A DNA stretch of 64,000 nucleotides from CAVUMR01 sp963742715 (GCA_963742715.1 CAVUMR010000001.1:930001-994000), one strand, 5' to 3'. Positions 16,474-26,383 are shown, counted from the stretch's first letter. A program made the numbers and translations. The notes: a model not told the origin generated them from the letters alone.

Positions 16474-17250
16474 TCATCGGGCCAGGGCACCGTGGAGGAA
16501 CAGGTCCACCATGCCGGCCGCGTCCATCGGCGGCTCGCCGCCGGCACCGGCGCCCGACCGGCCGGTGGCGCGGTTCAGCGACATGACCAGAACCCCGAAT
16601 GCCCTGGCCACCTGCTCGACCGGCAGCCGGAACCGGTCCTTGTCCGGCTCGAGCAGCTCGGCGACCGCCTGGGCGGTGGCGGCGAACGACTCCTCCCGGC
16701 TGCGCTCCGGCACCGGGCGTTCCGACACCGAGCGCTCCGACACCGACCGCTCCGGCACCGACCGCTCTGGCACCGACCGCTCCCCGTCGCCGGTGCCGCC
16801 GGTGCCGCCGGCCGCACGCCGCAGGGCCGCCACGTCGGCGGTGCTCACCGCACCCCGCAGCGCCGCGGTGCCGTCCGGGCCGGGCGGGCCCGCGCTGCGC
16901 AGCGCCCCGACCAACGGCCCGACCACGGCGCCCATCCGGTCCAGGTATGCCGCCAGCGCCTCGGCGGCCTCGATCAGCCGCGGTTCGAGCGGCTGGTCCA
17001 GAGAGATCGAGCCGAGCTCGCGGAGCAGGTGATCGGTCCGCACCGCCTCGGCGACACATGCCCTCAACAGGGTCTCCTTGTCTGCGAACGCGCGGAAGAT
17101 CGTGGCTTCCCCGATGCCGGCGGCCCGGGCGACCTGCTGCGTGGTGACGGTGGCTCCCAGCTCGGCGACCAGCGGTAACGCCGCCTGGACGATCATGGTG
17201 CGGCGGTCCTCCGGGCTCATCCCGGGTGCACGCTTTCGTGTTTCTGTCAT
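16474..17250 (-). CDS. TetR-family regulator with Ser/Arg/Glu repeats
   Basis: A 258-residue regulator. The N-terminal helix-turn-helix is clear (TTQQVARAAGIGEATIFRAFADKETLL). The ligand-binding half is interrupted by a low-complexity tract of about seven SVPERS-like units made by a 15-bp DNA repeat (16700-16790), probably a disordered loop. Two dyads just upstream are the likely autoregulatory operators. It is divergent from the S66 peptidase with 222 bp between, which it may also control. ATG 17250 is preferred over a start three codons upstream. Confidence 0.85.
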   Translation of the reverse strand: MTETRKRAPGMSPEDRRTMIVQAALPLVAELGATVTTQQVARAAGIGEATIFRAFADKETLLRACVAEAVRTDHLLRELGSISLDQPLEPRLIEAAEALAAYLDRMGAVVGPLVGALRSAGPPGPDGTAALRGAVSTADVAALRRAAGGTGGTGDGERSVPERSVPERSVSERSVSERPVPERSREESFAATAQAVAELLEPDKDRFRLPVEQVARAFGVLVMSLNRATGRSGAGAGGEPPMDAAGMVDLFLHGALAR

Positions 17251-17265
17251 GCCGACCACGGTACG

Positions 17266-17307
17266 GAGTGAGTCCTCACTCCGTCAATAGGTAAGTGAGT
17301 ACTCACT
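17266..17307. promoter_or_regulatory. Two TetR-type operator dyads
   Basis: GAGTGAG-TC-CTCACTC (17266-17281) and the perfect palindrome AGTGAGTACTCACT (17294-17307) share the half-site GTGAG and lie 16-57 bp upstream of the TetR start. The spacing of about 27 bp centre to centre would place two dimers close to the same DNA face. Confidence 0.7.
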
Positions 17308-17472
17308 CTGTTGCGTTTTGGGCCGGCTGGTCCAGGGGCGGAGGCCGGCGCGGCGTCCGGTGCGGGCACCGGGACGTCCAGGCCGCGTGCGGCGCGGTGT
17401 TTCGAGCGGCCGCGGCCAGGGCGGCCCGGGAAAATCCGCGCCGGTTCCGCCGCGGCGCGGGATAGTGCGGCC

Positions 17473-18516
17473 ATGCGCACCTTCACGTACCCGGCGAAGC
17501 CCCGACGTGGCGACGCGATCGCCGTACTTTCCCCGTCCGGCCGGGCACCGCACCACTTCCCGGCGCCGTACGAGCTCGGGTTGGAACGGCTGCGCAAGGA
17601 GTTCGACCTGGTGCCGGTCGAGTACCCGACGACCCGCGCCGAGCACGCCTCCCCGGCCGAGCGGGCGGCCGACCTGCACGCCGCGTTCAGCGATCCGGAA
17701 ATCACCGCGATCGTGGCCAGCATCGGCGGCGAGGACGAGCTGAAGGTGCTCGCGCACCTCGACCAGGAAGTGCTGGCGGCCAACCCGAAACCGTTCTTCG
17801 GGTACAGCGACAACACCAACCTGCACCTGTACCTGTGGAACCTCGGCATCGTGTCGTACAACGGCGGCTCGGTGATGGTGGAGTTCGGCCGGCCGGTGTC
17901 GATGCACCCGACCACGCGACAGTCGCTGGAGCGCGCCCTGTTCAGCCACGGGCGGTACCCGCTCGAATCCGTCACCGAGTACCGCGACGAGGAACGCGAC
18001 TGGTCCGACCCGTCGGCGCTGACCACGCCACCGGTGATGCGTCCGGCCGGCAAGTGGTCGTGGTACGGACGGCGAATGGCGGTCACCGGTCCGGCCTGGG
18101 GCGGCTGCCTGGAGATCGTCGACTTCCACCTGCGCGCCGGCCGGTACATCCTGCCCAACGACAGCTACGACGGCGCGATCCTGTTCCTCGAGACCTCCGA
18201 GGAACTGCCGTCGGCGAGTTACGTGTACCGGGTCCTGATGGGCATGGGCGAGCGCGGGCTGTTGCAGCGGTTCGCCGCGGTCATGTGGGGCCGCCCCAAG
18301 GCCTGGTCCCGCGACCGGCACAACTCCCCGGACGAGAAGGTCCGGTACACCGAGGAGCAGCGCGACGCCGTACTGACCGCGATCGCCGAGTACCACCCGG
18401 ATGTACCGCTGGTGTTCGGGGTCGACTTCAGCCACACCGATCCGCAGCTCGTCATCCCGAGTGGCGGCGAGGTGACCGTGGACAGCTCCGAGCACCGGAT
18501 CGCGGTCACGTACTAG
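17473..18516 (+). CDS. S66 peptidase (LD-carboxypeptidase / MccF-like)
   Basis: A 347-residue serine peptidase of family S66. The nucleophile elbow is FFGYSDNTNLH, with an upstream IGGEDEL strand and the late VFGVDFSHTDPQ containing the catalytic His. The family includes murein LD-carboxypeptidases and MccF, which cleaves microcin C-like peptidyl adenylates to give self-immunity. Lacking a signal peptide, it is cytosolic. It lies next to an NRPS and may be a resistance or recycling enzyme, but that is positional inference. Its 3' end carries a tandem repeat. Confidence 0.85.
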   Translation: MRTFTYPAKPRRGDAIAVLSPSGRAPHHFPAPYELGLERLRKEFDLVPVEYPTTRAEHASPAERAADLHAAFSDPEITAIVASIGGEDELKVLAHLDQEVLAANPKPFFGYSDNTNLHLYLWNLGIVSYNGGSVMVEFGRPVSMHPTTRQSLERALFSHGRYPLESVTEYRDEERDWSDPSALTTPPVMRPAGKWSWYGRRMAVTGPAWGGCLEIVDFHLRAGRYILPNDSYDGAILFLETSEELPSASYVYRVLMGMGERGLLQRFAAVMWGRPKAWSRDRHNSPDEKVRYTEEQRDAVLTAIAEYHPDVPLVFGVDFSHTDPQLVIPSGGEVTVDSSEHRIAVTY

Positions 18517-18546
18517 CGGTCACGTACTGAGCGGTCACGTACTGAG
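18503..18546. repeat. Triple 15-bp repeat at the S66 peptidase stop codon
   Basis: Three copies of CGGTCACGTACTGAG (18503-18516 lacking one base, 18517-18531, 18532-18546). The first contains the gene's TAG stop. Confidence 0.9.
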
Positions 18547-18578
18547 CGGCTGCCGGCGGAAACGCGCTGGTCCCGACG

Positions 18579-21500
18579 CTAACGCGCCGGAACCGGCACC
18601 ACCGGCGCGGGCCTGAGCGACGTGTCGGCCTGTTCCTGCAGCGCGTCCCGGTCCCACGTGACGATCGCGCCCGGTACGGCGTCCGGCAGCGCGTCCTCCA
18701 TGTACCGCAGGGTGCGCCAGCGCAGGCCGGTCACGGCGAGCGCGATGTGTACCGCGCCGAGCAGCACGACCAGCACAGCCATCCCGCGCCCCGGCCCGGA
18801 GCCGAGCACGCCACCCAGTACGGAGTGCAGCGCTCCCCCGGGCGCCATCGCCGGCTCGAACAGGGAGTCGGCGAGCCAGCCGGCGCCGAGATAGCCGAGC
18901 GGCTCGGTCAGGTTGGCGATCATGCGGTTGGTGGCCAGGATCCGGCCCTGCAACTCCATCCCGACCTTGACCTGGATCATCGTCTGCCAGTGCCCGTTGA
19001 TCAGCGCGATCGAGGCCATCATCGCGGCCAGCCCCACGATCGGCAGCAGTGGCGATGGTCGCGCCGCCGCGACGATCATGCCGAGCCCGGTCAGTACCGC
19101 GAATCCGACCATGCCGGTGGCCCGGCGGGCGAACCCGCCCCACAGCGCCATCGCCACGCCACCGGTGATGCCACCGACCGCACCGACCATGGTGGCCAGA
19201 CTCAGCGTGCCGGCCGAGGCGAACGACAGCACCATCGGCGGGAGCAGCGCGAGCGCGAAGCCGAGGACCAGGTTGTACCCGAGGAAGAAGACGATCATCG
19301 CGACCATCGGGCGGCGCCGGGCGATGTACCGCAGGCCGCCGCTGATCTCCTTCCAGATCGACTCCTCGCGTCTACGGAAGAGCAGATCCGGGATGCGTAC
19401 GACGGCCAGTGTCACCAGCGCCACGGCCACCGTGGTCAGGTCGACCACCATCACGCCACCGAGTCCGATCAGCACGATCAGCGTGCCGCCGAGGAGCGGA
19501 CCGACGGCCTGGCTGACCGACACGACGACCTGCAGGACCCCGTTGGTACGCCCGAGGTACTGCTTGGGCACGAGTTGCGCGACCGAGGCGAGGTAGGCCG
19601 GCTGCTGGAACGCGACTCCGATCGAACCGAGGCTTGCCGCCACGTACACGTGCCACACCTGCAGTGAGCCGGTGGCGAAGGCGACCAGGCAGAACGTGGT
19701 GCCGGCGGCGTTCGCGATTTCCCCGGCCACCATCAGCAGCCGGCGGTTCCACCGGTCGGCCGCGGCGCCGGCGAACGGCAGCGCGAGCAGCCCCGGCAGC
19801 AGCGCGGTGACCAGGATGACGGAGAACTGGGTGACGCTGCCGGTCTGCAGGTACACCCAGATGCCCAGCGCGAACGCGAGCGCGCGGCTGCCCACCAGCG
19901 ACACCAGCTGGCCGAGGGTCACCAGCGCGAACCCGCGCAGGTCCCGCCGCGGCGGGGCGATCGTCGCCGCGACCAGTCCCGGCGCCGCCGTCCCCGGCGC
20001 GGTGGTCGACAACCCCGCCGCCCACCCGGGCGCCGGCTCGGTAAGCGGAGCAGCGGCCCGATCGGCCACCCAGCCGGTGATGATCGCGGCGAGCTGGTCC
20101 GGCTGGTGCTTTCCGAAGTAATGGCCGGCGTCCGGGATCACCGCGAGTTCGGTCCGGGCGCAGAGCAGGTTCCACTCGCGGTACCGCTCGGCGTGGAACT
20201 CGGTGATCCGGTCCCGTTCGCCGACCACGCACAGCGCCGGGACGGTCCGCTGGTGGTCGGGGTCGTGGCAGCGGCGCGAGTACAGGTCCTCGGATTCCCG
20301 CGCGTCGTGCCGCAGCGCGCGCAGGATCGTCTTCTGCTCGGCCGGATCCAGCTCGTCGGCCAGCCCGCCGACCGCACGCAGCATGTCCCGGTAGAGCCGG
20401 TCGGCCCGCCAGCGGTCGCTCGGCATGACCTTCGCCCACAGGTCGAACAGCCGGCCGGGCAGTCGCGGTGCCGGGAACGCGCCCCCGGCCACCATGCCTG
20501 TCACCTCGGCGCCGGCGTCGGCCAGTCGCTGCGCGATCTCGTACCCGAGCGCCGCGCCCACGCAGTGTCCATAGAGGACGATAGGTCCGCTGATCGTGCG
20601 CGTGATCTCTTCGGTACACCGGGAAGCCAGCTCGTCGAACGACAGCAGCGGCTCGTCCGGCGCGGTCACATCGTGCCCGGGCAACTCCACCGCGTACAGC
20701 GGGAAGTCCGGCGGCAGCGCAGCGGCCAGCTCCCGGTAGGCGAGCGAGGTGGCACCGCCGTACGGCACCGCGACGATGGTGGCGGTCGCCTCGACCGTGC
20801 TCGCCGGGCTCATCCGGCGCAGCAGGCTGGTCTGCTCGCCCCGGTCGCCCCCGGCCGCATCGAGGTGGTCGACCAGCCGCCGCACGGTCGGGTGCTGGAA
20901 TACCGACACCACGCGCAGCCCACCGCCGATCCGACGGGCCAGCCGCATCGCCGCGAACGAGTCGCCGCCCGCGTCGAAGAAGTCATCGTCGATACCCAGG
21001 CTGCCGGGCCCGTCAGGGCTGTTGGGCGAGTCAAGGCCCAGCACCTCGCACCAGAGCCGGACCATCTCCGCGTCCGCGGCGTGCCTCGGCGGGGTGACGG
21101 CGTCCTGCCGGTCCACCTCGGCCGGGTCCGGCAGCGCTGACCAGTCGATCTTCCCGTTCGGCGTCAGCGGGATCCGGTCCACCGGTACGAACGCGCTCGG
21201 CACCAGGTACGGCGGCAGCTCGGCCCGGGCGAACTCCCGGACGCCGGATCCACCGGCACCGGTCAGGTAGGCGACCAGCGCGGCCCGACCGTGGTTGTCG
21301 TGCCGTACCGCGACAGCCACCTCGGTCACCACCGGGTGCCGCCGCAGCACCGCCTCCACGTAACTCGGCTCTACCCGGTACCCCCGGATCTTGGTCTGCC
21401 GGTCCAGCCGGCCGAGGAACTCGATCGTGCCGTCCGCGCGGACCCGGACCCGGTCACCGGACCGGTACGCCCGCCCGGGCCCGTCCGGGACGAACCGGCC

Positions 21501-24104
21501 GGAGTCCACTGTGGACAGATATCGGGCCACGCTGCCGCCGGAGATCAGCAGCTCGCCGGCGGCTCCCCGCGGCACCGGCCGGAGCCGCGGATCCACCACC
21601 CGCACCCGTACGTGGTCGAACGGAACCCCGAGCGGCACGGTCGCGCCGCGCACCTGCGGGAGCGCCTCGGGTACCCGATAGGCGAGCACCGACACGGTCG
21701 TCTCGGTCGGGCCGTAGTGGTTCCACACCTCGCAGTCGGGCCGTACCGCGCGGACCGCCTCGACCAGGTCCCACCGGCAGGCTTCCCCGGCCAGTACGAG
21801 CGCCCGCCGAGGTACCACGTCGGCCAGCAGCCCGGCTTCCGCGACCGCGGCGAGATGGCTCGGTACCAGCTTCATGACGTCGATCCGGTGCTGCCGGAAG
21901 TACCCGGCGAACAGCTCCGGATCGGTGGCCGTGTCCACGTCCAGCACGTGCAGGGTGCCGCCGGTGGTGAGCGCGCCGAACAGGTTCGTCAGCCCCAGGT
22001 CGGCGGCGAGCGTCGACACGATCGCGAAGTGCAGGCCGTCCGGCAGCGCCATCCGGTCCCGCAGCGAGGTGAGGTACCGCGCGACGTGCCCGTGCTCGAC
22101 CACCACTCCCTTGGGCCGCCCGGTCGAACCGGACGTGAACAGCACGTACATCGGCTGGTCGGAGTCGATCGGCAGGTTCAGGTCGGCCGGGTCGTACCCG
22201 TCCAGGTCAAGGTCTTCGAGCCGGACCGCGCCGGCCGGAGCAACCTCGACCGCGGCGTGGGTCAGCACCAGCCCGGCGTCCGCCTCGGCCAGCACCGTGG
22301 CCAGATGCCCGGCCGGCATGGTCGGGTCCAGCGGAAGGTACGTGACGCCGGCCTTCATCGCGGCGAGCATCGCCACCAGGTGGTCGACCGACCGGTCGAA
22401 CAACAGCGCGACCGTTTCCAGGTCTTGTCCGGCCAGCCACCGGGCCAGCCGGTTCGCGCGGGCGTTCAGCTCGCGGTAGGTCGCGACGTCCGCGCCGCAC
22501 CGGGCCGCGGTCCGGTCCGGGTGCGCCGCCGCGTGCCCCTCGAACCGGCGCAGCGGCAACTCGCCCGCGTTGTCGACCGGCGGGTCCGCGGGCGCGGCCA
22601 GCTCATCCGGGGGTACCGACGGGAGCGTGCCGACCGGTGCGTCCGGCTCGGTGACGAGCGCGTCCAGCACCGCGACGAAGTGCTCGCCCAGCCGCCGCGC
22701 CAGTTCGGGTTCCACCACTCCGGTCGCGTAGTTGACGCTCACCCGGGTGACGTCGCTGGTGTCCACGACCGTGCAGGTCAGGTCGAATTTAGCGGTGCTC
22801 CGCGGTACGTGGAGCGGCTCGACCACCAGTCCTGGCGGTGGGGAAGCCAGCTCGGTGGCCGGATAGTGGTTGAACATCACCTGGACGAGCTGCCCGACGC
22901 TCAGGTCCCGTTCCGGGTTGAGCTCCGCGACCAACCGGTCGAACGGCAGGCGCTGGTGGTCGAAGTCGTCGAGCGTGCGTTCCCACACCCGCCGTACCAG
23001 CTCGCGGCGGCTCGGCGCGTCACTCAGCTCCAGTCGCAGGACGACCGTGTTGATGAAGCAGCCGACCAGGCCCTCCACCTCGACCCGGTCCCGGCCGGAC
23101 ACGGGCATACCGACCACCACGTCATCGGTGGCGCAGTGCCGGTGCAGCACGTACCCGAACGCGGTCAGCAGCAGCGCGTACGGCGTGACCGACGCGTCCC
23201 GCGCCGCTGCTCGCAGCCGTTCGCGCAGGTCACCGGGCAGGTCGAACTGGAGCTCCGCGCCCTGGTCGTCTCGTACCGGCGGTCTGGGTCGCTCCCGGGG
23301 CAACTCCAGCACCGGCGGCATCCCGGCCAGCCGCTCCCGCCAGTACCGGAGGTCGGCGTCGCGTGACTGCGCGCTCTGCCAGGCCGCGAAGTCGGCGTAC
23401 TGAATCGCCAGCGCCTCTGCTGCGGTGTTGCCATCGCCCGCCGCGGCGCCACCGCCACCGTCGGTGCCGGCGCCGCCTTCCCCGCCGCCCCCGCAACCAG
23501 CGGCATACGCCGCGAAGAACTCGCGGACGAGCAGCCGGCACGACCACGCGTCGGAGGCGAGGTGGTGCGCGACGAACAGCAGCGCGTGATCCTCGGCTCC
23601 GAGTCGCGCCAGCGTCAGTCGGATCGGTACCTCGTTGTCCAGGTCGAACGGTCGCGCCGCGTACCGCGCCAGCACCTCGCGCACGTCCGCTCCGGGCGGT
23701 ACGTCGACCAGCTCGAGCTCCAGCCGCGGGTCCTCGACCAGGACCAGCACCGGTTCCCCGTCACCGGGCTCGCAGCGGGTACGCAGGATCTCGTGCCGTT
23801 CGACCACAGCCGCGAAAGCGCGACGCAGGGCGTCGAGGTCGACGCGACCACGGATCCGGACGGCCTCCACGTTGTTGTACGCGGGGCTCTCCGGCTGGAG
23901 TTTCTGCAGGAAGTACAGCCGGCGCGCGCTGCTCGACATCGGCAGCCGCCCGCTGGACCGATCCAGTCGCGGGATCGCGCCGGCGGTGGTGCGGTTGGCT
24001 TCCCGCCGGCCGGCCGCGGCCCGCTCCCGTACCTGCCGGGCGAGTTGGGCGCGCTGCTCCGGACTGAGTCGCGCCAGCCGCTCCCGTACGGACGCGTCCG
24101 TCAT
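18579..24104 (-). CDS. NRPS C-A-PCP-TE fused to MFS exporter
   Basis: A 1841-residue fusion. Domains: condensation (about 50-490; HHLASDAW at 180-187, Gly-rich insert at about 200-225), adenylation (about 515-1010; TSGSTGRPKG near 658, YGPTETTV, GEL, YRSGDR, NGKIDWSAL), carrier (GGDSF near 1048), thioesterase (about 1100-1340; GHCVGA near 1181) and an MFS transporter of about 12 helices (about 1385-1800). The TE nucleophile is Cys, not the usual Ser. The first A-domain core position keeps Asp (AADLG). The enzyme should add one amino acid to a partner from the A-PCP protein, release or cyclise it, and carry its own exporter domain. It overlaps the upstream A-PCP gene by ATGA. Confidence 0.93.
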   Translation of the reverse strand: MTDASVRERLARLSPEQRAQLARQVRERAAAGRREANRTTAGAIPRLDRSSGRLPMSSSARRLYFLQKLQPESPAYNNVEAVRIRGRVDLDALRRAFAAVVERHEILRTRCEPGDGEPVLVLVEDPRLELELVDVPPGADVREVLARYAARPFDLDNEVPIRLTLARLGAEDHALLFVAHHLASDAWSCRLLVREFFAAYAAGCGGGGEGGAGTDGGGGAAAGDGNTAAEALAIQYADFAAWQSAQSRDADLRYWRERLAGMPPVLELPRERPRPPVRDDQGAELQFDLPGDLRERLRAAARDASVTPYALLLTAFGYVLHRHCATDDVVVGMPVSGRDRVEVEGLVGCFINTVVLRLELSDAPSRRELVRRVWERTLDDFDHQRLPFDRLVAELNPERDLSVGQLVQVMFNHYPATELASPPPGLVVEPLHVPRSTAKFDLTCTVVDTSDVTRVSVNYATGVVEPELARRLGEHFVAVLDALVTEPDAPVGTLPSVPPDELAAPADPPVDNAGELPLRRFEGHAAAHPDRTAARCGADVATYRELNARANRLARWLAGQDLETVALLFDRSVDHLVAMLAAMKAGVTYLPLDPTMPAGHLATVLAEADAGLVLTHAAVEVAPAGAVRLEDLDLDGYDPADLNLPIDSDQPMYVLFTSGSTGRPKGVVVEHGHVARYLTSLRDRMALPDGLHFAIVSTLAADLGLTNLFGALTTGGTLHVLDVDTATDPELFAGYFRQHRIDVMKLVPSHLAAVAEAGLLADVVPRRALVLAGEACRWDLVEAVRAVRPDCEVWNHYGPTETTVSVLAYRVPEALPQVRGATVPLGVPFDHVRVRVVDPRLRPVPRGAAGELLISGGSVARYLSTVDSGRFVPDGPGRAYRSGDRVRVRADGTIEFLGRLDRQTKIRGYRVEPSYVEAVLRRHPVVTEVAVAVRHDNHGRAALVAYLTGAGGSGVREFARAELPPYLVPSAFVPVDRIPLTPNGKIDWSALPDPAEVDRQDAVTPPRHAADAEMVRLWCEVLGLDSPNSPDGPGSLGIDDDFFDAGGDSFAAMRLARRIGGGLRVVSVFQHPTVRRLVDHLDAAGGDRGEQTSLLRRMSPASTVEATATIVAVPYGGATSLAYRELAAALPPDFPLYAVELPGHDVTAPDEPLLSFDELASRCTEEITRTISGPIVLYGHCVGAALGYEIAQRLADAGAEVTGMVAGGAFPAPRLPGRLFDLWAKVMPSDRWRADRLYRDMLRAVGGLADELDPAEQKTILRALRHDARESEDLYSRRCHDPDHQRTVPALCVVGERDRITEFHAERYREWNLLCARTELAVIPDAGHYFGKHQPDQLAAIITGWVADRAAAPLTEPAPGWAAGLSTTAPGTAAPGLVAATIAPPRRDLRGFALVTLGQLVSLVGSRALAFALGIWVYLQTGSVTQFSVILVTALLPGLLALPFAGAAADRWNRRLLMVAGEIANAAGTTFCLVAFATGSLQVWHVYVAASLGSIGVAFQQPAYLASVAQLVPKQYLGRTNGVLQVVVSVSQAVGPLLGGTLIVLIGLGGVMVVDLTTVAVALVTLAVVRIPDLLFRRREESIWKEISGGLRYIARRRPMVAMIVFFLGYNLVLGFALALLPPMVLSFASAGTLSLATMVGAVGGITGGVAMALWGGFARRATGMVGFAVLTGLGMIVAAARPSPLLPIVGLAAMMASIALINGHWQTMIQVKVGMELQGRILATNRMIANLTEPLGYLGAGWLADSLFEPAMAPGGALHSVLGGVLGSGPGRGMAVLVVLLGAVHIALAVTGLRWRTLRYMEDALPDAVPGAIVTWDRDALQEQADTSLRPAPVVPVPAR

Positions 24105-26101
24105 GCGCTCTGTCCGTCACGCCGGCCGGTCGCGGCGCCGGTCGGGTCCTCCAGCTCGTCCAGCAGGGCCATCAGCTCGTCCGAGTCGACCGCGAGCAGT
24201 TCCTCGGCCTCGATCGCGGCCGCGATGCCGCGCACGGTCGCCGCCGCGAAAATGTCACGCGGGGACACCTGTACACCCCGGTCGGAGAGGATCCGCGAGG
24301 CCAGCCGGGTGGCGGTGATCGAGTCCCCGCCGAGGCTGAACAGGTCGTCGGTCGCGGACACCCGGCCGACCTGGAGCAACTCGACGAACCGCTCGGCCAG
24401 CCAGCACTCGGTCTCACCGGCCGGCGCCACGAATTCGTCCTCGGCCGCGTGGTCGCGCGCCAGCTCGACCAGCGCGGCCCGGTCGATCTTCCCGGTCCGG
24501 GTGGTCGGCAACGCTCCCACCTGCACAAACCGGCCGGGGATCATCGCGAGCGGCAACACGTCGAGCAGGTCCCGGCGCAGCTCGGTCACGCTCAAGCCGG
24601 TACCGTCGGTCGGCACCACATAGGCGGTCAGCCGCGCCTCCCCCGGGCCACCGCCCGCCGGGCCGGCACCGCCCGCCACACCAGCGCCGCCGCCCACCGC
24701 ACCGTCCGCAGAGCCTCCGCCACCGGCCGGGCCAGCACCGCCCGCTTCGCCGCTCGCCTCGGTTGGCACGGCAGCGCCGGCCGCGGGCCGGGTGCTGGCC
24801 ACGAACGCGTCGGCCACCGCCGGCAGCGCCCGCAGCGCCCGGGTCACCTCGGCCGGGTGTACCCGTACCCCATTGATCTTGACTTCGTCGTCGGCCCGGC
24901 CGACCACGACGAGTTCGCCGTCCTCGATCCGACCGAGATCGCCGGTCCGGTACGCGGTCACGCCGTCGCCGAGCCCGGCGAAGCGGACGGCGTTCTCGTC
25001 CGGCAGTCCGAGGTACCCGTGGCTGCAGGCGCGGCTGACGATCACGATCTCGCCACTGGTCGCGGGGGCGTCCAGTCGCGCCCGGACCAGCTCGGCGTCG
25101 AGCGCCGCCTCCGGATCGACGAAGCAGTACCGGGTGCCCGGCACCGGTCGGCCGGCCGGTACCCGCTCCGCGGTCTCGTCACCGGACGCGATGCGGCGGT
25201 AGATGGTGGCCTGACCGCTCTCGGTCGAGCCGTACGAGTTCACCCGCACCGTGGTACCGGGGAACATCGCGTGCCAGCCGGCCAGTACGTCCCCGGCCGG
25301 CGGCTCCCCGACGAAGAACACCGCGCGTACCGCCGGACAGGTCGTACCGCCGGCGCGCAGCCAGCCGCGGGCCACCGAAGGTACAACCGTCAGAACGGTG
25401 ATGCGGGCGGCGGCGAGCCAGCCGACGGTGGCCTCCGGAGAACGGTCCTCGCCAGGGGTCTCCTGCGGGATGACGAGCGTCGCGCCGGACGTCAACGCCG
25501 GGAAGATGTCGCGCAGGCTCGCCTCGAAGCTCAAGCCGGTGACGAACGCCAGCCGGTCGGGGGCGCCGATGCCGAACTCCGGGCAGAACCACTCGACGAA
25601 CGAGCGCAGAGCCGCGGCCGATCCGAGCACCGGCTTGGGCAGCCCGGTGGAGCCGGAGGTGAAGTACACGAAGGCCCCGTCCGCCGGGGCGTGCCGGGAC
25701 GCGTCGCCGTCGAGGGGCACCACCTCGGGCCCGCGCACCAGGAACTCCGGCCGTACCAGCCGGAGGAACGTCGCCCGCCGCTCGGCCGGAATCTCCGGAT
25801 CGATCGGTACGACGGTGCCGCCGACCGCGAGGACCGCCAGGAAGTCGACGATGAAACCGGGCGACTTGCTCCGCTCGATCGCCACGAACGAGCCCTGGGC
25901 ACCGTGTGTGACCAGCGTGGACACCCGCGCGTCGATCAGCCGTCCGAGCTCGCGGTAGCTGATCGACCGGTCCCCGTGTTCGATCGCGATCCGCGGGCCG
26001 GCGTCGGTGGTGGGGCCGGCACCGGGGCGGGCGTCCCCGCCTGTGCCGGCGCTGCCCGCGTGCGAGCGGATCAGCTCCACAAGCCGCTGCTTGTCGTTCA
26101 C
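24101..26101 (-). CDS. NRPS loading protein, A-PCP
   Basis: A 666-residue initiation module: adenylation domain (TSGSTGLPKP near 146-155, YGSTESGQ, YRTGDLG, KINGVRVHP, TGKIDRAAL) and a carrier with GGDSI near 590. Where most amino-acid-activating domains have F-D at the core substrate position, this one reads SFEASLRD, so Glu replaces Asp; the substrate may not be an ordinary alpha-amino acid. The C-terminal subdomain is split by a Gly/Ala-rich insert of about 40 residues. GTG 26101 starts the gene. It feeds the downstream C-A-PCP-TE-MFS protein. Confidence 0.9.
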   Translation of the reverse strand: MNDKQRLVELIRSHAGSAGTGGDARPGAGPTTDAGPRIAIEHGDRSISYRELGRLIDARVSTLVTHGAQGSFVAIERSKSPGFIVDFLAVLAVGGTVVPIDPEIPAERRATFLRLVRPEFLVRGPEVVPLDGDASRHAPADGAFVYFTSGSTGLPKPVLGSAAALRSFVEWFCPEFGIGAPDRLAFVTGLSFEASLRDIFPALTSGATLVIPQETPGEDRSPEATVGWLAAARITVLTVVPSVARGWLRAGGTTCPAVRAVFFVGEPPAGDVLAGWHAMFPGTTVRVNSYGSTESGQATIYRRIASGDETAERVPAGRPVPGTRYCFVDPEAALDAELVRARLDAPATSGEIVIVSRACSHGYLGLPDENAVRFAGLGDGVTAYRTGDLGRIEDGELVVVGRADDEVKINGVRVHPAEVTRALRALPAVADAFVASTRPAAGAAVPTEASGEAGGAGPAGGGGSADGAVGGGAGVAGGAGPAGGGPGEARLTAYVVPTDGTGLSVTELRRDLLDVLPLAMIPGRFVQVGALPTTRTGKIDRAALVELARDHAAEDEFVAPAGETECWLAERFVELLQVGRVSATDDLFSLGGDSITATRLASRILSDRGVQVSPRDIFAAATVRGIAAAIEAEELLAVDSDELMALLDELEDPTGAATGRRDGQSA

Positions 26102-26383
26102 CAGTGCGCCTCACAGGACTCGGCCGCCGCGGCCCCGTCCGGGCGGAGTTCCGGGCTGCGGTCACGCCCTATAACCGGGAGCCTCGACCGGTGGTGGGGT
26201 TGACAACCGGTGACGAGCGCGCTCGCGAAACGCAGACTACCGGGTCAGATCGGACACCCGTAAGCCTTGCGCCCAGGGAAGCCCTCACCAGTTGAAACGC
26301 TGGAAATGCGGCGCGCGGTGCGCTATCGGGAAGAAGCTGGCGACTACGTACGGACCGCCACGCTAGGTCGCCGTTACGGCCCG

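Noticed and set aside
21291..23366. Long plus-strand open frame of 691 codons opposite the NRPS
   Set aside because: It is antisense to a clear C-A-PCP protein; its composition (Arg, Pro, His, Gln rich) is typical of the complement of GC-rich coding DNA.
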